Source: Duganella fentianensis (GTDB lineage Bacteria > Pseudomonadota > Gammaproteobacteria > Burkholderiales > Burkholderiaceae_D). Taken from it: 64,000 nucleotides of DNA. The translations under genes were made by a program, and so were the position numbers. Shown in pieces: positions 26,382 through 35,521 of this stretch. The DNA lies in NCBI RefSeq assembly GCF_009857835.1, contig NZ_WWCL01000003.1:558001-622000 (forward strand). The letters run 5' to 3'. Position 1 is the first letter of the stretch. Each line of letters opens with the position of its first letter. The notes below the pieces were generated by a model. It was not told the origin of the DNA, did not search any database, and saw only the letters and a program-made list of their open reading frames with translations.

Positions 26382-26696
26382 ATGTCCGCGACACCCAGCG
26401 CGCAGGATGACGTAGGCCATCTGGCCCTAGAGGGAGAGCTGACCATCTACCACGCGGCCGAAGTCAAGCAGCAGGTGCTGGCGGCGCTGCGCGCCAGCCC
26501 CGTGCTGGAGCTCAATCTGGCCGGCGTGACGGAACTCGATACGGCCGGCCTGCAGGTGCTGATGCTGGCCAAGCAGACCGCGCAGGCCGAGCAGCGCGAA
26601 CTGCGGCTGGTGCAGCATAGCCAGCCCGTGGTGGAAGTGCTGCAGCTGCTCGATCTGGGCGCCTTCTTTGGTGACGCCTTACTGATACACGCTTGA
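26382..26696 (+). CDS. STAS domain protein (anti-anti-sigma-like) in the che operon
   Basis: A 104-residue single STAS domain (LALEGELTIYHAAEVKQQ, ELDTAGLQVLMLAK). In SpoIIAA-type proteins the conserved block is DSSGL and the serine is phosphorylated; here it reads DTAGL, so a threonine is the only candidate acceptor. It sits between cheY and cheA with small gaps and is surely co-transcribed. STAS proteins are known in some chemosensory clusters, but their contact there is not settled; a role as a partner of CheA or a receiver is a guess. I chose the ATG at 26382; a GTG at 26373 is also possible. Confidence 0.85.
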   Translation: MSATPSAQDDVGHLALEGELTIYHAAEVKQQVLAALRASPVLELNLAGVTELDTAGLQVLMLAKQTAQAEQRELRLVQHSQPVVEVLQLLDLGAFFGDALLIHA

Positions 26697-26741
26697 AGCA
26701 TTACGACTGATCCCACGTTCCATCCGTACCGAGGGCATGCC

Positions 26742-28904
26742 ATGAATCTGGATGAAGCACTACAGACGTTTATCACCGAGAGCCGCGAGCTGCTGGAGGA
26801 AATGGAGAACGCGCTGCTCAACGTCGATCTGGCCGGCGATCAGAGCGAAGCGATCAATGCGATTTTCCGTGCCGCCCATACCATCAAGGGTTCGGCCGGC
26901 CTGTTCAGCCTCGATCACATCGTCGCCTTCACCCATGTGGTGGAAAGCCTGCTCGATGGCGTGCGCGATGGCACGGTGGCGCTCAATGACGAGATGATCG
27001 TGCTGCTGCTGTCCTGCTGTGACTACTTGTCCGAGCTGACCGATGCGCTGGCAGCGGGCCGGCTCGATGCCGATCCCGATATGGCGCCGCAGGGCGAAAT
27101 GCTGCTGGCCCAGCTGCGCCGCCACATGGATGGCGAGACGGCGGAAGGCGCGGGCGAAGCGGCGCTGGTGCTGCCGGCCGAGCCGGGCGTGGAGCGCATC
27201 GATCAGGAGCCCGGCCACAGCGACTACTGGCATATCTCGCTGCGCTTCGGGCGCGAAGTGCTACAGAACGGTATGGACCCGATAGCCTTTCTGCGCTATC
27301 TGACCAAGCTGGGACGTATCGTCGGCATAGCCACCGTGCCCGATGCCATGCCGCCGGCCGATGACATGGATGCCGAACAGTGCTACCTCGGTTTTGAAAT
27401 CGCCTTCGACAGCAATGCCGATCGTGAAGCCATCGCCGGCGTGTTCGAGTTCGTGCAGGACGATGCCGAGATCCGCATCATCCCGCCGCATAGCAAGGTA
27501 TCGCACTACGTCGATCTGATCCGCGCCCTGCCCGAGCAGGGCGCGCGGCTAGGCGAAATACTGGTGCGCTGTGGCAGCGTGACGGCGCAGGAACTGGCCG
27601 GCGCCCTGCAGCAGCAATCGGAACGCAGCGAAGCAGAGGCGCCCCAGCAACTGGGCAGCATACTGGTCGATGGCGGCAACGTGCCGCCCGTGGTGGTGGA
27701 AGCGGCGCTGGCCAAGCAGCGCCAGGTGAGCGAGCAGAAGGCACAGGAAAGCCGTTCGATCCGCGTCGATTCCGACAAGCTCGATAGGCTGATCGATCTG
27801 GTGGGCGAGCTGATTATTGCCGGTGCCCGCACCAGCATGGTGGGCCAGCATCTGCACAACAGCGAACTGCAGGAATGCACGTCGGCCTTATCGGGGCTGG
27901 TGGAAGAAGTACGCGACGCTGCGCTGGAACTGCGCATGGTGAAAATAGGCGCCACCTTCAACCGCTTCCAGCGTGTGGTGCATGATGTGGCGCGCGAACT
28001 GGGCAAGGATATCGGCCTGATCGTCGATGGCGAAGACACCGAACTCGATAAGACGGTGGTGGAAAAAATCGGTGACCCGCTGCTGCATCTGGTGCGCAAT
28101 GCCATGGACCACGGCATCGAAGCGGCCGGCCAGCGGCTGGCCAATGGCAAGCCGGCCAAGGGCATGATCAAGCTGAATGCCTTCCATGAATCGGGCAGCA
28201 TCGTGATCCAGGTCAGCGACGATGGCGGTGGCCTGCGCAAGGACAGGATACTGGCCAAGGCCATAGAGCGGGGCCTGATCGATCCCGAGCGCAAGCTGTC
28301 CGACAGCGAAATCTACAACCTGATTTTCGAAGCGGGTTTCTCGACGGCGGAAAAGATCACCAACCTGTCTGGCCGCGGCGTGGGCATGGATGTGGTCAAG
28401 CGCAATATCCAGGCCCTGCGTGGCAGTGTCGACATCAGCAGCGAAGAAGGCAAGGGCACCACCGTGACCGTGCGCCTGCCGCTCACGCTGGCCATCATCG
28501 ACGGCTTCCTGGTACAGGTGGGCAGCTCGGTGTTCGTGATCCCGCTCGACATGATAGAAGAGTGCATCGAATACGCTACCGAGCCGGGGCAGGATTACTG
28601 CAATCTGCGCGGGCAGGTGCTGCCCTTCGTGCGGCTGCGCGAGCTGTTCCGGCTAGGCGGTGCAGCGACGCGGCGCGAAAGCATCGTAGTGCTCAAGCTG
28701 GGCAACCAGCGCGCCGGTCTGGTGGTCGATACCCTGCTGGGCGAATTCCAGACCGTGATCAAGCCACTCAGCCCGCTGTTCAGCGAAGTGCGCTGCATTA
28801 GCGGCTCGACCATACTGGGGAGCGGCGAAGTGGCGCTGATCCTCGATGTGGCAGCGCTGATGCAGTCCGTCAGCGGCAAGGGCACGGCGATACTGGCCGC
28901 CTGA
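26742..28904 (+). CDS. cheA: Chemotaxis histidine kinase CheA with inserted MshEN-like repeats
   Basis: A 720-residue CheA. P1 (Hpt) is about 1-130 with phospho-His46 in AAHTIKGSAG. Residues about 160-248 look like a response-regulator-binding P2-type domain. The segment 269-326 is unusual: RLGEILV..G and QLGSILV..G repeats that resemble the MshEN c-di-GMP motif. Dimerisation helices (P3) are about 338-400. The ATPase (P4) is about 400-575, with N box HLVRNAMDHGIE and G boxes VSDDGGGL and GRGVGMDVV. The CheW-like P5 is about 580-715. It drives phosphoryl flow to CheY, CheB and perhaps the receiver-EAL protein. It is followed 16 bases later by cheW. Confidence 0.96.
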   Translation: MNLDEALQTFITESRELLEEMENALLNVDLAGDQSEAINAIFRAAHTIKGSAGLFSLDHIVAFTHVVESLLDGVRDGTVALNDEMIVLLLSCCDYLSELTDALAAGRLDADPDMAPQGEMLLAQLRRHMDGETAEGAGEAALVLPAEPGVERIDQEPGHSDYWHISLRFGREVLQNGMDPIAFLRYLTKLGRIVGIATVPDAMPPADDMDAEQCYLGFEIAFDSNADREAIAGVFEFVQDDAEIRIIPPHSKVSHYVDLIRALPEQGARLGEILVRCGSVTAQELAGALQQQSERSEAEAPQQLGSILVDGGNVPPVVVEAALAKQRQVSEQKAQESRSIRVDSDKLDRLIDLVGELIIAGARTSMVGQHLHNSELQECTSALSGLVEEVRDAALELRMVKIGATFNRFQRVVHDVARELGKDIGLIVDGEDTELDKTVVEKIGDPLLHLVRNAMDHGIEAAGQRLANGKPAKGMIKLNAFHESGSIVIQVSDDGGGLRKDRILAKAIERGLIDPERKLSDSEIYNLIFEAGFSTAEKITNLSGRGVGMDVVKRNIQALRGSVDISSEEGKGTTVTVRLPLTLAIIDGFLVQVGSSVFVIPLDMIEECIEYATEPGQDYCNLRGQVLPFVRLRELFRLGGAATRRESIVVLKLGNQRAGLVVDTLLGEFQTVIKPLSPLFSEVRCISGSTILGSGEVALILDVAALMQSVSGKGTAILAA

Positions 28905-28920
28905 AGCCGGAAAGGAAACC

Positions 28921-29502
28921 ATGAATACCGATGTGATTCCAGCTATGCCCGATCCCGCCCCGCAGGCGGTCACCTACGGCAGCAGTGCCATCGTGGCGCT
29001 GCAGTCCGGCGCGGCCCTGCCTAGCCAGTTCCTGACCTTTATGCTGGGCGACGAGCAGTACGCCATCGGCATCCTGCACATCAAGGAGATTATCGAGTAC
29101 GGCAGCCTGGCTACGGTGCCCATGATGCCGCCCTGCGTGCGCGGCGTGATCAATCTGCGCGGCGCCGTGGTGCCCGTGCTGGACCTGTCGGCCCGTTTTG
29201 GCCGCGCACCCAGTGTGATCGGCAAGCGCAGCTGCATCGTCATCGTCGAAGTGGCAGGCGGCGAGGACGAAGACAAACAGGTGCTGGGCATGCTGGTCGA
29301 TGCCGTCAACGCCGTGGTGGAAATCGCCGCCGGCGACATCGAAGCGGCACCCAGCTTCGGCACCCGCATCCGGCCTGACTTCATCGCCGGCATTGGCAAG
29401 TACAACGGCAGGTTCGTGATCCTGCTCGACATCCCGCACGTGCTGTCGAGCGAAGAAATCATCGAGCTTACGCGTGGCAGCGTGGCCACGCATCTGTCCT
29501 GA
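28921..29502 (+). CDS. cheW: Chemotaxis coupling protein CheW
   Basis: A 193-residue adaptor that links receptors to CheA. The CheW fold covers about residues 35-185 (FLTFMLGDEQYAIGI, VRGVINLRGAVVPVLDL, VDAVNAVVEI). An extra 33-residue N-terminal tail, poor in recognisable motifs, makes it slightly longer than usual. The ATG follows AAGGA. This is one of two CheW proteins in the operon; the second, at the distal end, is closely similar in its core, so each may serve a different receptor. Confidence 0.95.
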   Translation: MNTDVIPAMPDPAPQAVTYGSSAIVALQSGAALPSQFLTFMLGDEQYAIGILHIKEIIEYGSLATVPMMPPCVRGVINLRGAVVPVLDLSARFGRAPSVIGKRSCIVIVEVAGGEDEDKQVLGMLVDAVNAVVEIAAGDIEAAPSFGTRIRPDFIAGIGKYNGRFVILLDIPHVLSSEEIIELTRGSVATHLS

Positions 29503-29514
29503 GGAGCGGCACAC

Positions 29515-30321
29515 ATGGCGGTGGTGGCCCTGACCGATAAGGAGTTCACGCAGTTCCAGCGCTTCATCTACGATGCGGCGGGGATCTCCATGGCCAATGG
29601 CAAACAGGCACTGGTCAGCGGCCGGCTGGCCAAGCGGCTGGCGCACCACCAGCTGAAAAGCTATGGCGATTATCTGCGCATGCTGGAGAACCGCGATCAT
29701 AGCCGCGAGCTGCAGATTGCCGTCGATCTGCTGACCACCAACGAGACCTATTTTTTCCGCGAACCCAAGCACTTTGCCCTGCTGCGCGAACTGGCCGAAC
29801 AGGCGCGCGTGGCACGGCGCGGCATGCGGGTCTGGAGTGCCGCCAGCTCCACCGGCGAGGAACCGTACAGCATCGCCATGGTACTGGCCGATGTGCTGGG
29901 CGATGGCGCATGGGAAGTGCTGGGTACCGACATCAGCACACGGGTACTGGAGCGGGCCCGGCTCGGCCACTATGCGATGGAGCGGGCCAGCGGCATCCCT
30001 GTCGATCTGCTGCGGCGTTTCTGCCTGAAAGGGCAGGGCAAGGAAGCCGGCACCATGCTGGTGGCAAAAGCCTTGCGCCAGCGCGTGCAGTTCATGCATC
30101 TGAACCTGAACCAGCACCTGCCCAAACTCGGTAGCTTCGATGTGATCTTCCTGCGCAATGTGATGATCTATTTTAATCTGGAGACCAAGCGGCAACTGGT
30201 GGCACGTCTGCTTATGCACCTGCGCCCGGGCGGCTACCTGCTGATCGGCCATTCGGAAACCCTGAACGATATCAACGACACGCTGCAGGCGGTGGCCCCG
30301 TCCATCTATCGCAAGCCATGA
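29515..30321 (+). CDS. cheR: Chemoreceptor glutamate methyltransferase CheR
   Basis: A 268-residue SAM-dependent methyltransferase that methylates receptor glutamates for adaptation. The helical CheR_N domain is about 1-75, and the catalytic domain is about 80-265. The latter has TTNETYFFREPKHF, SAM-binding VWSAASSTGEEPYS, and DVIFLRNVMIYF followed by GGYLLIGHSETL. Length is standard. The stop overlaps the cheD start (ATGA), indicating translational coupling. Neither receptor in the operon ends with the NWETF-type tether, so this CheR must work without pentapeptide docking. Confidence 0.96.
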   Translation: MAVVALTDKEFTQFQRFIYDAAGISMANGKQALVSGRLAKRLAHHQLKSYGDYLRMLENRDHSRELQIAVDLLTTNETYFFREPKHFALLRELAEQARVARRGMRVWSAASSTGEEPYSIAMVLADVLGDGAWEVLGTDISTRVLERARLGHYAMERASGIPVDLLRRFCLKGQGKEAGTMLVAKALRQRVQFMHLNLNQHLPKLGSFDVIFLRNVMIYFNLETKRQLVARLLMHLRPGGYLLIGHSETLNDINDTLQAVAPSIYRKP

Positions 30322-30845
30322 ATACCATGTCCGCTACCAAAGTGATCGATATTTTTCTGATGCCCGGCGATGTGTTCGTCGGCGACGAACAGTATCGGGT
30401 GCGCACTTTGCTGGGCTCCTGCGTGTCCGTCACGCTGTGGCACCCGCTGCTGCGCATCGGTGCCATGTCGCACTTCCAGCTGCCCGGCCATGGCCGTCGC
30501 CGTGCCCACAGCCAGCCCGGCATCTATGGCGCAGACGCGATGGAACTGATGTGCGACGGGCTGGCCCAGCATGGCGTGCCGCTGATCCAGTGCCAGGGCA
30601 AGATCTTCGGTGGCGGCGCCATGTTCCCGGGGAATAGCAAGGCGCCCGATATCGGCGCCCAGAACGGCGATTTTGCGCGCGACTGCCTGCGCGAGCACGG
30701 CATACCGCTGGTGTCGGAAAGCCTGTTCGGCCTAGGCCACCGGCAGCTGATATTCACCATCCGTACGGGCGAGGTGCTGAGCCGGCAGGTGGCGCCGGAG
30801 CTGGCGCTGGTGGGGGGCAAGCAGACCAGAAAAGGACGGCTATGA
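30318..30845 (+). CDS. cheD: Chemoreceptor glutamine deamidase CheD
   Basis: A 175-residue CheD, which converts receptor glutamines to methylatable glutamates and in some species also interacts with CheC. The catalytic dyad is visible as Cys in [13 protein letters not shown] (about residue 34) and His in [12 protein letters not shown] (about residue 51). The GGGAMFP loop and the late [14 protein letters not shown] block are also family-typical. It overlaps cheR upstream and cheB downstream by ATGA junctions, so all three adaptation enzymes are translated as one coupled block. Confidence 0.95.
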   Translation: MNTMSATKVIDIFLMPGDVFVGDEQYRVRTLLGSCVSVTLWHPLLRIGAMSHFQLPGHGRRRAHSQPGIYGADAMELMCDGLAQHGVPLIQCQGKIFGGGAMFPGNSKAPDIGAQNGDFARDCLREHGIPLVSESLFGLGHRQLIFTIRTGEVLSRQVAPELALVGGKQTRKGRL

Positions 30846-31915
30846 ACGGAATCAATGTGATGATCGTGGATGATTCGGCGGTGATGCGGCAGGTGCTGAG
30901 CGGCCTGCTGAACGACGCGCCCGGCATCCATGTCAGCTATGCGGTGGCCAATCCGCTGCTGGCCATCGACCGCATGAAAGTGCAGTGGCCCGATGTGATC
31001 GTACTCGATGTGGAAATGCCCAAGATGGACGGCATTACCTTCCTGCGCAAGATCATGGCCGAGCGGCCGACGCCGGTGGTGATCTGTTCCACCCTGACGG
31101 AAAAAGGCGCGCAGACGTCGGTGGAAGCGCTCAGCGCCGGTGCGGTGGCCATCATCACCAAGCCTCGGCTGGACCTCAAGCAGTTTTTGCATGACAGCGC
31201 CGATGAACTGATTTCGGCCGTGCGGGCAGCGGCCGGTGCGCGCGTGGGCAAGCTGATTAACCGTCCGGCACCGCCGCCCGTCACGGCCAAGCTGAATGCC
31301 GATGCGGTGCTGCCGCCGCTCGATAGCCGCCCCATGACCACCACCACCGAGCGGGTCGTCGCCATCGGCACATCGACGGGCGGCACGCAGGCGCTGGAAG
31401 AAGTGCTGACGGCTTTGCCGCGGGTGGCGCCCGGCATCGTGGTGGTGCAGCACATGCCGGAGAAATTCACGGCAGCGTTTGCGGCGCGGCTCGATAGCGT
31501 GTGTCAGGTGCGGGTCAAGGAGGCGGCGAATAACGACCGGGTGCTGCAGGGGCAGGTGCTGATCGCGCCGGGTGGCAAGCATATGCTGTTGCGCCGCACG
31601 GGGGCGCAGTATTTTGTCGAAGTGGTGGACGGGCCGCTGGTGAACCGCCACCGGCCTTCGGTGGATGTGCTGTTCCGATCGGCGGCACGCGCGGCCGGGG
31701 CCAATGCACTGGGGGTGATCATGACGGGCATGGGCGATGACGGCGCGGCCGGTCTGCTGGAAATGCTCAAGGCCGGTGCGCACACGGTGGCGCAGGATGA
31801 GGCGAGCTGTGTGGTGTACGGCATGCCCAAGGAAGCCGTCAAGCGCGGGGCGGTGGAGAAGTCGATGCCGCTCAACCTGATCTATCGTGAAATTTTGCAG
31901 CAACTATCGTATTGA
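30842..31915 (+). CDS. cheB: Chemoreceptor methylesterase CheB
   Basis: A 357-residue two-domain response regulator. The receiver is about 1-125 (Asp10-Asp11, acceptor Asp56 in [11 protein letters not shown]). A linker follows, then the esterase domain, about 165-350, with the catalytic Ser in AIGTSTGG, His in [10 protein letters not shown] and Asp in [11 protein letters not shown]. It removes receptor methyl groups, or deamidates, when phosphorylated by CheA. It overlaps cheD by four bases. Confidence 0.96.
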   Translation: MNGINVMIVDDSAVMRQVLSGLLNDAPGIHVSYAVANPLLAIDRMKVQWPDVIVLDVEMPKMDGITFLRKIMAERPTPVVICSTLTEKGAQTSVEALSAGAVAIITKPRLDLKQFLHDSADELISAVRAAAGARVGKLINRPAPPPVTAKLNADAVLPPLDSRPMTTTTERVVAIGTSTGGTQALEEVLTALPRVAPGIVVVQHMPEKFTAAFAARLDSVCQVRVKEAANNDRVLQGQVLIAPGGKHMLLRRTGAQYFVEVVDGPLVNRHRPSVDVLFRSAARAAGANALGVIMTGMGDDGAAGLLEMLKAGAHTVAQDEASCVVYGMPKEAVKRGAVEKSMPLNLIYREILQQLSY

Positions 31916-31926
31916 TGGGATTCTTG

Positions 31927-33201
31927 ATGAACCAGACCACCAGCACCACTGCACTGGAAGACCCGCCGCCGGCACGGGCGTGGGTAGGCCAGCGTGTGCT
32001 GGTGGTGGAAGACAGCACGGTGCAGCGCGGCTATCTGGCCGGGCTGTTGCGCCAGCTCGAATTCGGCGAGATTCTGGAGGCGGGTGATGGTAACGAAGCC
32101 TTGCAGATGCTGGAGCGCTTTGGCGAGTTCGGCACCTTTCTGGTGCTGACCGATCTGGAAATGCCGGGCATGGACGGCATCGAACTGACCTGCCAGCTGC
32201 GCGAGCGCTGTCTGGCCCGCCATCTGATTGTGGTCAGTGCACGCGATCCCCGGCTACTGGAAATTATCGAAAGTATGAGCTTCGAGGAAGGCCATATCGA
32301 CCTGCTGGGCACTCTGCTGAAACCCGTGCAGCTCGATGCGCTGGGCATGCTGCTGGCCCGCGCCGGCAATAAGGCCGAGCCCCGTCCGGCCTGTGCCCAG
32401 CCGGACCGGCCCTGCATCGATGTGCTGAAGCAGGCCATCGCGCAGAAGCAGTTCGTGCCCTATTTCCAGCCCAAGATCGCCATCGCCAATGGCCATCTGC
32501 GCGGCCTGGAAGCACTGGCGCGCTGGCAGCATCCCGAGCGTGGCGTGCTGGCGCCGCTGCACTTCATCGAGGCGCTGGAAGGCACGCCGCTGATGGCCGA
32601 CTTTACGCTGCTGATCGTGGAGCAGGTGCTGGAACGGCTGACGGAATGGAAGCATGCAGGCTTGCCGCCGCTGACGGTGGCGATCAATCTGTCGGCCGAC
32701 AATCTGGCCGAGCGCAGCTTTATCGACCGCATGACGGAGCTGGTGGAGGCGTCCGGCGTACCCACCTCGTCGCTGGTGTGGGAGGTGACGGAGACGGCGG
32801 TGATGCGCCAGCTGTCGCAGGCGCTGACGAATATGGGGCGCTTGCGCCTGATGGGCTACGGGCTGGCGATGGACGATTTCGGCATCGGCTATTCGTCCAT
32901 GCAGCAGTTTGCCCGCTGCCCGTTCACGGAACTGAAAATCGACCGCGCCTTCGTCAATGGCGCAGCGCAGTGGCCCAACCGGCTGGGTGTGCTGAAGGGT
33001 GCGCTGGATCTGGCGCGCAGCCTGAACGTGGCCACCGTGGCCGAAGGAGTGGAGTTATTGGAAGACTGGCAGTTGTTGGGCAAGCTGGGATGCGATATGG
33101 CGCAGGGTTATCTGCTGGCCAGACCGATGCCGGCGCAGGATCTGGTGGGATGGATCAAGCATGACCGGCGCCGTTTGAAAGCGCTGGCGGAACAGAGGTA
33201 G
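31927..33201 (+). CDS. Receiver-EAL cyclic di-GMP phosphodiesterase
   Basis: A 424-residue response regulator. The N-terminal receiver is about 20-140 (VLVVEDS, acceptor in [12 protein letters not shown]) and the C-terminal EAL domain is about 160-415. The EAL catalytic set looks complete: GLEALARW, the NLS block, the EVTETAV glutamate, [17 protein letters not shown] and AEGVE. Activity as a c-di-GMP phosphodiesterase is therefore expected, and phosphorylation by the operon's CheA could control it. I chose ATG 31927 because GGGA lies 6 bases upstream; ATG 31915 overlaps the cheB stop and is possible. It links this chemosensory system to c-di-GMP. Confidence 0.93.
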   Translation: MNQTTSTTALEDPPPARAWVGQRVLVVEDSTVQRGYLAGLLRQLEFGEILEAGDGNEALQMLERFGEFGTFLVLTDLEMPGMDGIELTCQLRERCLARHLIVVSARDPRLLEIIESMSFEEGHIDLLGTLLKPVQLDALGMLLARAGNKAEPRPACAQPDRPCIDVLKQAIAQKQFVPYFQPKIAIANGHLRGLEALARWQHPERGVLAPLHFIEALEGTPLMADFTLLIVEQVLERLTEWKHAGLPPLTVAINLSADNLAERSFIDRMTELVEASGVPTSSLVWEVTETAVMRQLSQALTNMGRLRLMGYGLAMDDFGIGYSSMQQFARCPFTELKIDRAFVNGAAQWPNRLGVLKGALDLARSLNVATVAEGVELLEDWQLLGKLGCDMAQGYLLARPMPAQDLVGWIKHDRRRLKALAEQR

Positions 33202-33239
33202 AAAAAAATCAATCGGTTTCAACTCAGAGGGGAATCACT

Positions 33240-34919
33240 ATGTTTTCGACTTTAACGGTTCGGACGAAATTGATCGCGCTGCTGACGATCGCCGTGCTGG
33301 CACTGGTGGTGGTGGTGCTACTTGCATTTAATGGCCTGAAGCAGGATGCCCTGATGCTCGATGAAATAGGCAAGAACCGCATGCCGTCAGTGAGAGCACT
33401 GCAGGTGATCAATGAGGGCAAGACCGCCATTCGTTCCTCCAGCCGTGCCATGGACTCCACTGCGCTGTATCCGGAAGAAGTCGCCAGTCTCACGCATGAG
33501 ATCAAGCGCAAGCAGGAGATCTATGCTGAAATTGACAAGGCATGGAAGGTCTATGATCCTTTGCCGCAGGAGCCGGAAGAAGCCAAGATCTGGACCGTGT
33601 TCGTCAAGCAGTGGGAAGCCTGGAAAGCTCGCGATACCATCGTCAATGAGCTGGCAGCACAGATCGTGCGTAGCGAACCGGCCAAACGCAAGGAGTTGTT
33701 CGAACAGCTGCACAAGACGCTGGCCGAGAACCGCCCGTTCTTCCATGCCGCCACGGAAAGTCTGGACAAGCTGGTGGCGCTCAACGTCGGGTATGGCGAA
33801 GATGCGGTGAAAAATGCCGAACAGGCATCGGAGCGGGCCCGTAACCTGATGTACATCGCCAGCGGCGTTTCGCTGGCCTTGCTGGTGGTCGTAGGCCTGC
33901 TGATCCTGAACGGCATCATGAAGCAGCTCGGTGGCGACCCATCGTATGCGGCCGACATCGTGCGTCAGGTGGCCGATGGTGACCTGAGTGCCGATGTGGA
34001 GCTGAAAAACGGTGACACCACCAGCCTGCTGGCGGCGATGAAGGGCATGATAGAGAAGCTGTCGCACGTGGTGAATGAAGTCAACAACGGCGCCGAAGCG
34101 CTGGCCAGCGCTTCCGAGGAAGTCAGCGCCACCGCCCAGTCGCTGTCGCAGGCGGCCAGCGAACAGGCGGCCGGCACGGAAGAAACCAGTGCCTCGGTCG
34201 AGCAGATGACGGCATCGATTTCGCAGAACACCGAGAATGCCCGCGTTACCGATGGTATCGCCAGCAAGGCGGCAGTGGAAGCGGCCGAAGGCGGCGAGGC
34301 CGTGAAATCCACCGTGGCGGCGATGCAGCAGATCGCCAAGAAAATCAGCATCATCGACGATATCGCCTACCAGACCAATCTGCTGGCACTGAATGCCGCC
34401 ATCGAGGCTGCCCGTGCGGGTGAACATGGCAAGGGCTTTGCCGTGGTGGCGGCGGAAGTACGCAAGCTGGCAGAACGCAGCCAGGTGGCGGCGCAGGAAA
34501 TCGAACAGGTGGCATCGAGCAGCGTGGAACTGGCCGAGAAGGCGGGCCGTCTGCTCGATGAAATGGTGCCGAATATCCGCCGCACTTCGAATCTGGTGCA
34601 GGAAATCACGGCCGCTTCGGAAGAGCAATCGGCCGGTGTGGGCCAGATTAATTCGGCCGTGACGCAACTGAGCCAGACCACCCAGCAGAACGCCTCCAGC
34701 TCAGAGGAGCTGGCCGCAACGGCCGAGGAAATGAGCTCGCAGGCCGAGCAGCTGCAGCAGACCATGTCCTTCTTCAAGCTGGCCGGTGGCACGCGCAGCG
34801 TACGGCCAGCCGTGGTGCACCGGCCCGGCAAACCGTCGGCCCGTAACGGCGGCATGGGCAGCAGCCGGCGTATGGCGGAAATGAGCGAGCCTGACGAGTC
34901 GCACTTCGTCAAGTTCTGA
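33240..34919 (+). CDS. Transmembrane methyl-accepting chemotaxis protein
   Basis: A 559-residue classical chemoreceptor. TM1 is about 10-30, followed by a helical periplasmic sensor of about 160 residues (four-helix-bundle type, ligand unknown) and TM2 at about 203-224. A HAMP domain follows ([21 protein letters not shown]), then the cytoplasmic signalling domain with hairpin tip [21 protein letters not shown]. Glu/Gln-rich heptads flank the tip ([20 protein letters not shown]). The C-terminal 45 residues are a basic, unstructured tail ending SHFVKF with no pentapeptide. A strong ribosome site (GAGGGGA) precedes the ATG. It is followed 11 bases later by cheW2. Confidence 0.95.
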   Translation: MFSTLTVRTKLIALLTIAVLALVVVVLLAFNGLKQDALMLDEIGKNRMPSVRALQVINEGKTAIRSSSRAMDSTALYPEEVASLTHEIKRKQEIYAEIDKAWKVYDPLPQEPEEAKIWTVFVKQWEAWKARDTIVNELAAQIVRSEPAKRKELFEQLHKTLAENRPFFHAATESLDKLVALNVGYGEDAVKNAEQASERARNLMYIASGVSLALLVVVGLLILNGIMKQLGGDPSYAADIVRQVADGDLSADVELKNGDTTSLLAAMKGMIEKLSHVVNEVNNGAEALASASEEVSATAQSLSQAASEQAAGTEETSASVEQMTASISQNTENARVTDGIASKAAVEAAEGGEAVKSTVAAMQQIAKKISIIDDIAYQTNLLALNAAIEAARAGEHGKGFAVVAAEVRKLAERSQVAAQEIEQVASSSVELAEKAGRLLDEMVPNIRRTSNLVQEITAASEEQSAGVGQINSAVTQLSQTTQQNASSSEELAATAEEMSSQAEQLQQTMSFFKLAGGTRSVRPAVVHRPGKPSARNGGMGSSRRMAEMSEPDESHFVKF

Positions 34920-34930
34920 GCGGGGCCGCC

Positions 34931-35461
34931 ATGAGCAGCCTGACGCTAGCGCCGGCGCAGCCCGTAGTGGCGGCCGGCTCGGCCCAGTACCTGAGCTTCA
35001 TGCTGGGGCAGGACATGTTCGCCATCGGCATACTGGCGGTGCGCGAGATACTCGAGTATCTGGGCGTGACGCCGGTGCCGCAGATGCCGCCCTGTATTAG
35101 CGGCGTGATCAATCTGCGCGGCACCGCCGTGCCGGTGCTGGATCTGGCGCGCCGGCTCGAACGCCCGCCGGGCGCCATCAGCAAACGCACCTGCATCATC
35201 GTGGTGGAGGTGGGCAGCGAAGCGGGGCCGTTTGTCATCGGCATCCTGGTCGATGCGGTGAATGCCGTGCTCGATATCAGCGCAGCCGATATCGAAGCGC
35301 CGCCCACTTTCGGTGCGCAGGTACGCGCTGAAATGCTGCAGGGTATAGGCAAAGTGCAGGGACGGTTCGTGCTGCTGCTGAATGTGCAGAACGTGGTCTC
35401 TGGCAGCGAACTTGCCGCCATGATGAACAGCGGGGTAAGGCCGCAGGAAGCAGCCGGCTGA
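34931..35461 (+). CDS. cheW: Second chemotaxis coupling protein CheW
   Basis: A 176-residue CheW (YLSFMLGQDMFAIGILAVREILEYLG, SGVINLRGTAVPVLDLARRLE, GILVDAVNAVLDISAADIEAPP). The core is very close to the first CheW of the operon, suggesting duplication, but the N-terminal tail is shorter. It directly follows the transmembrane receptor gene, so it may be dedicated to that receptor. It is the last gene of the operon; a GC-rich hairpin follows. Confidence 0.95.
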   Translation: MSSLTLAPAQPVVAAGSAQYLSFMLGQDMFAIGILAVREILEYLGVTPVPQMPPCISGVINLRGTAVPVLDLARRLERPPGAISKRTCIIVVEVGSEAGPFVIGILVDAVNAVLDISAADIEAPPTFGAQVRAEMLQGIGKVQGRFVLLLNVQNVVSGSELAAMMNSGVRPQEAAG

Positions 35462-35478
35462 AGAGGGATTGCTGACAG

Positions 35479-35514
35479 GCGGGCCGGCGGCATAAGCCGC
35501 CAGCGCCGCCCGTT
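35479..35514 (+). terminator. Weak terminator-like hairpin at the end of the chemosensory operon
   Basis: GGCGGC-ATAA-GCCGCC (35486-35501) is flanked by complementary CGGGC / GCCCG and followed by CGTTTG. The T tract is short, so this may be an inefficient or bidirectional stop between cheW2 and the convergent methyltransferase gene. Confidence 0.45.
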
Positions 35515-35521
35515 TGCTGCT

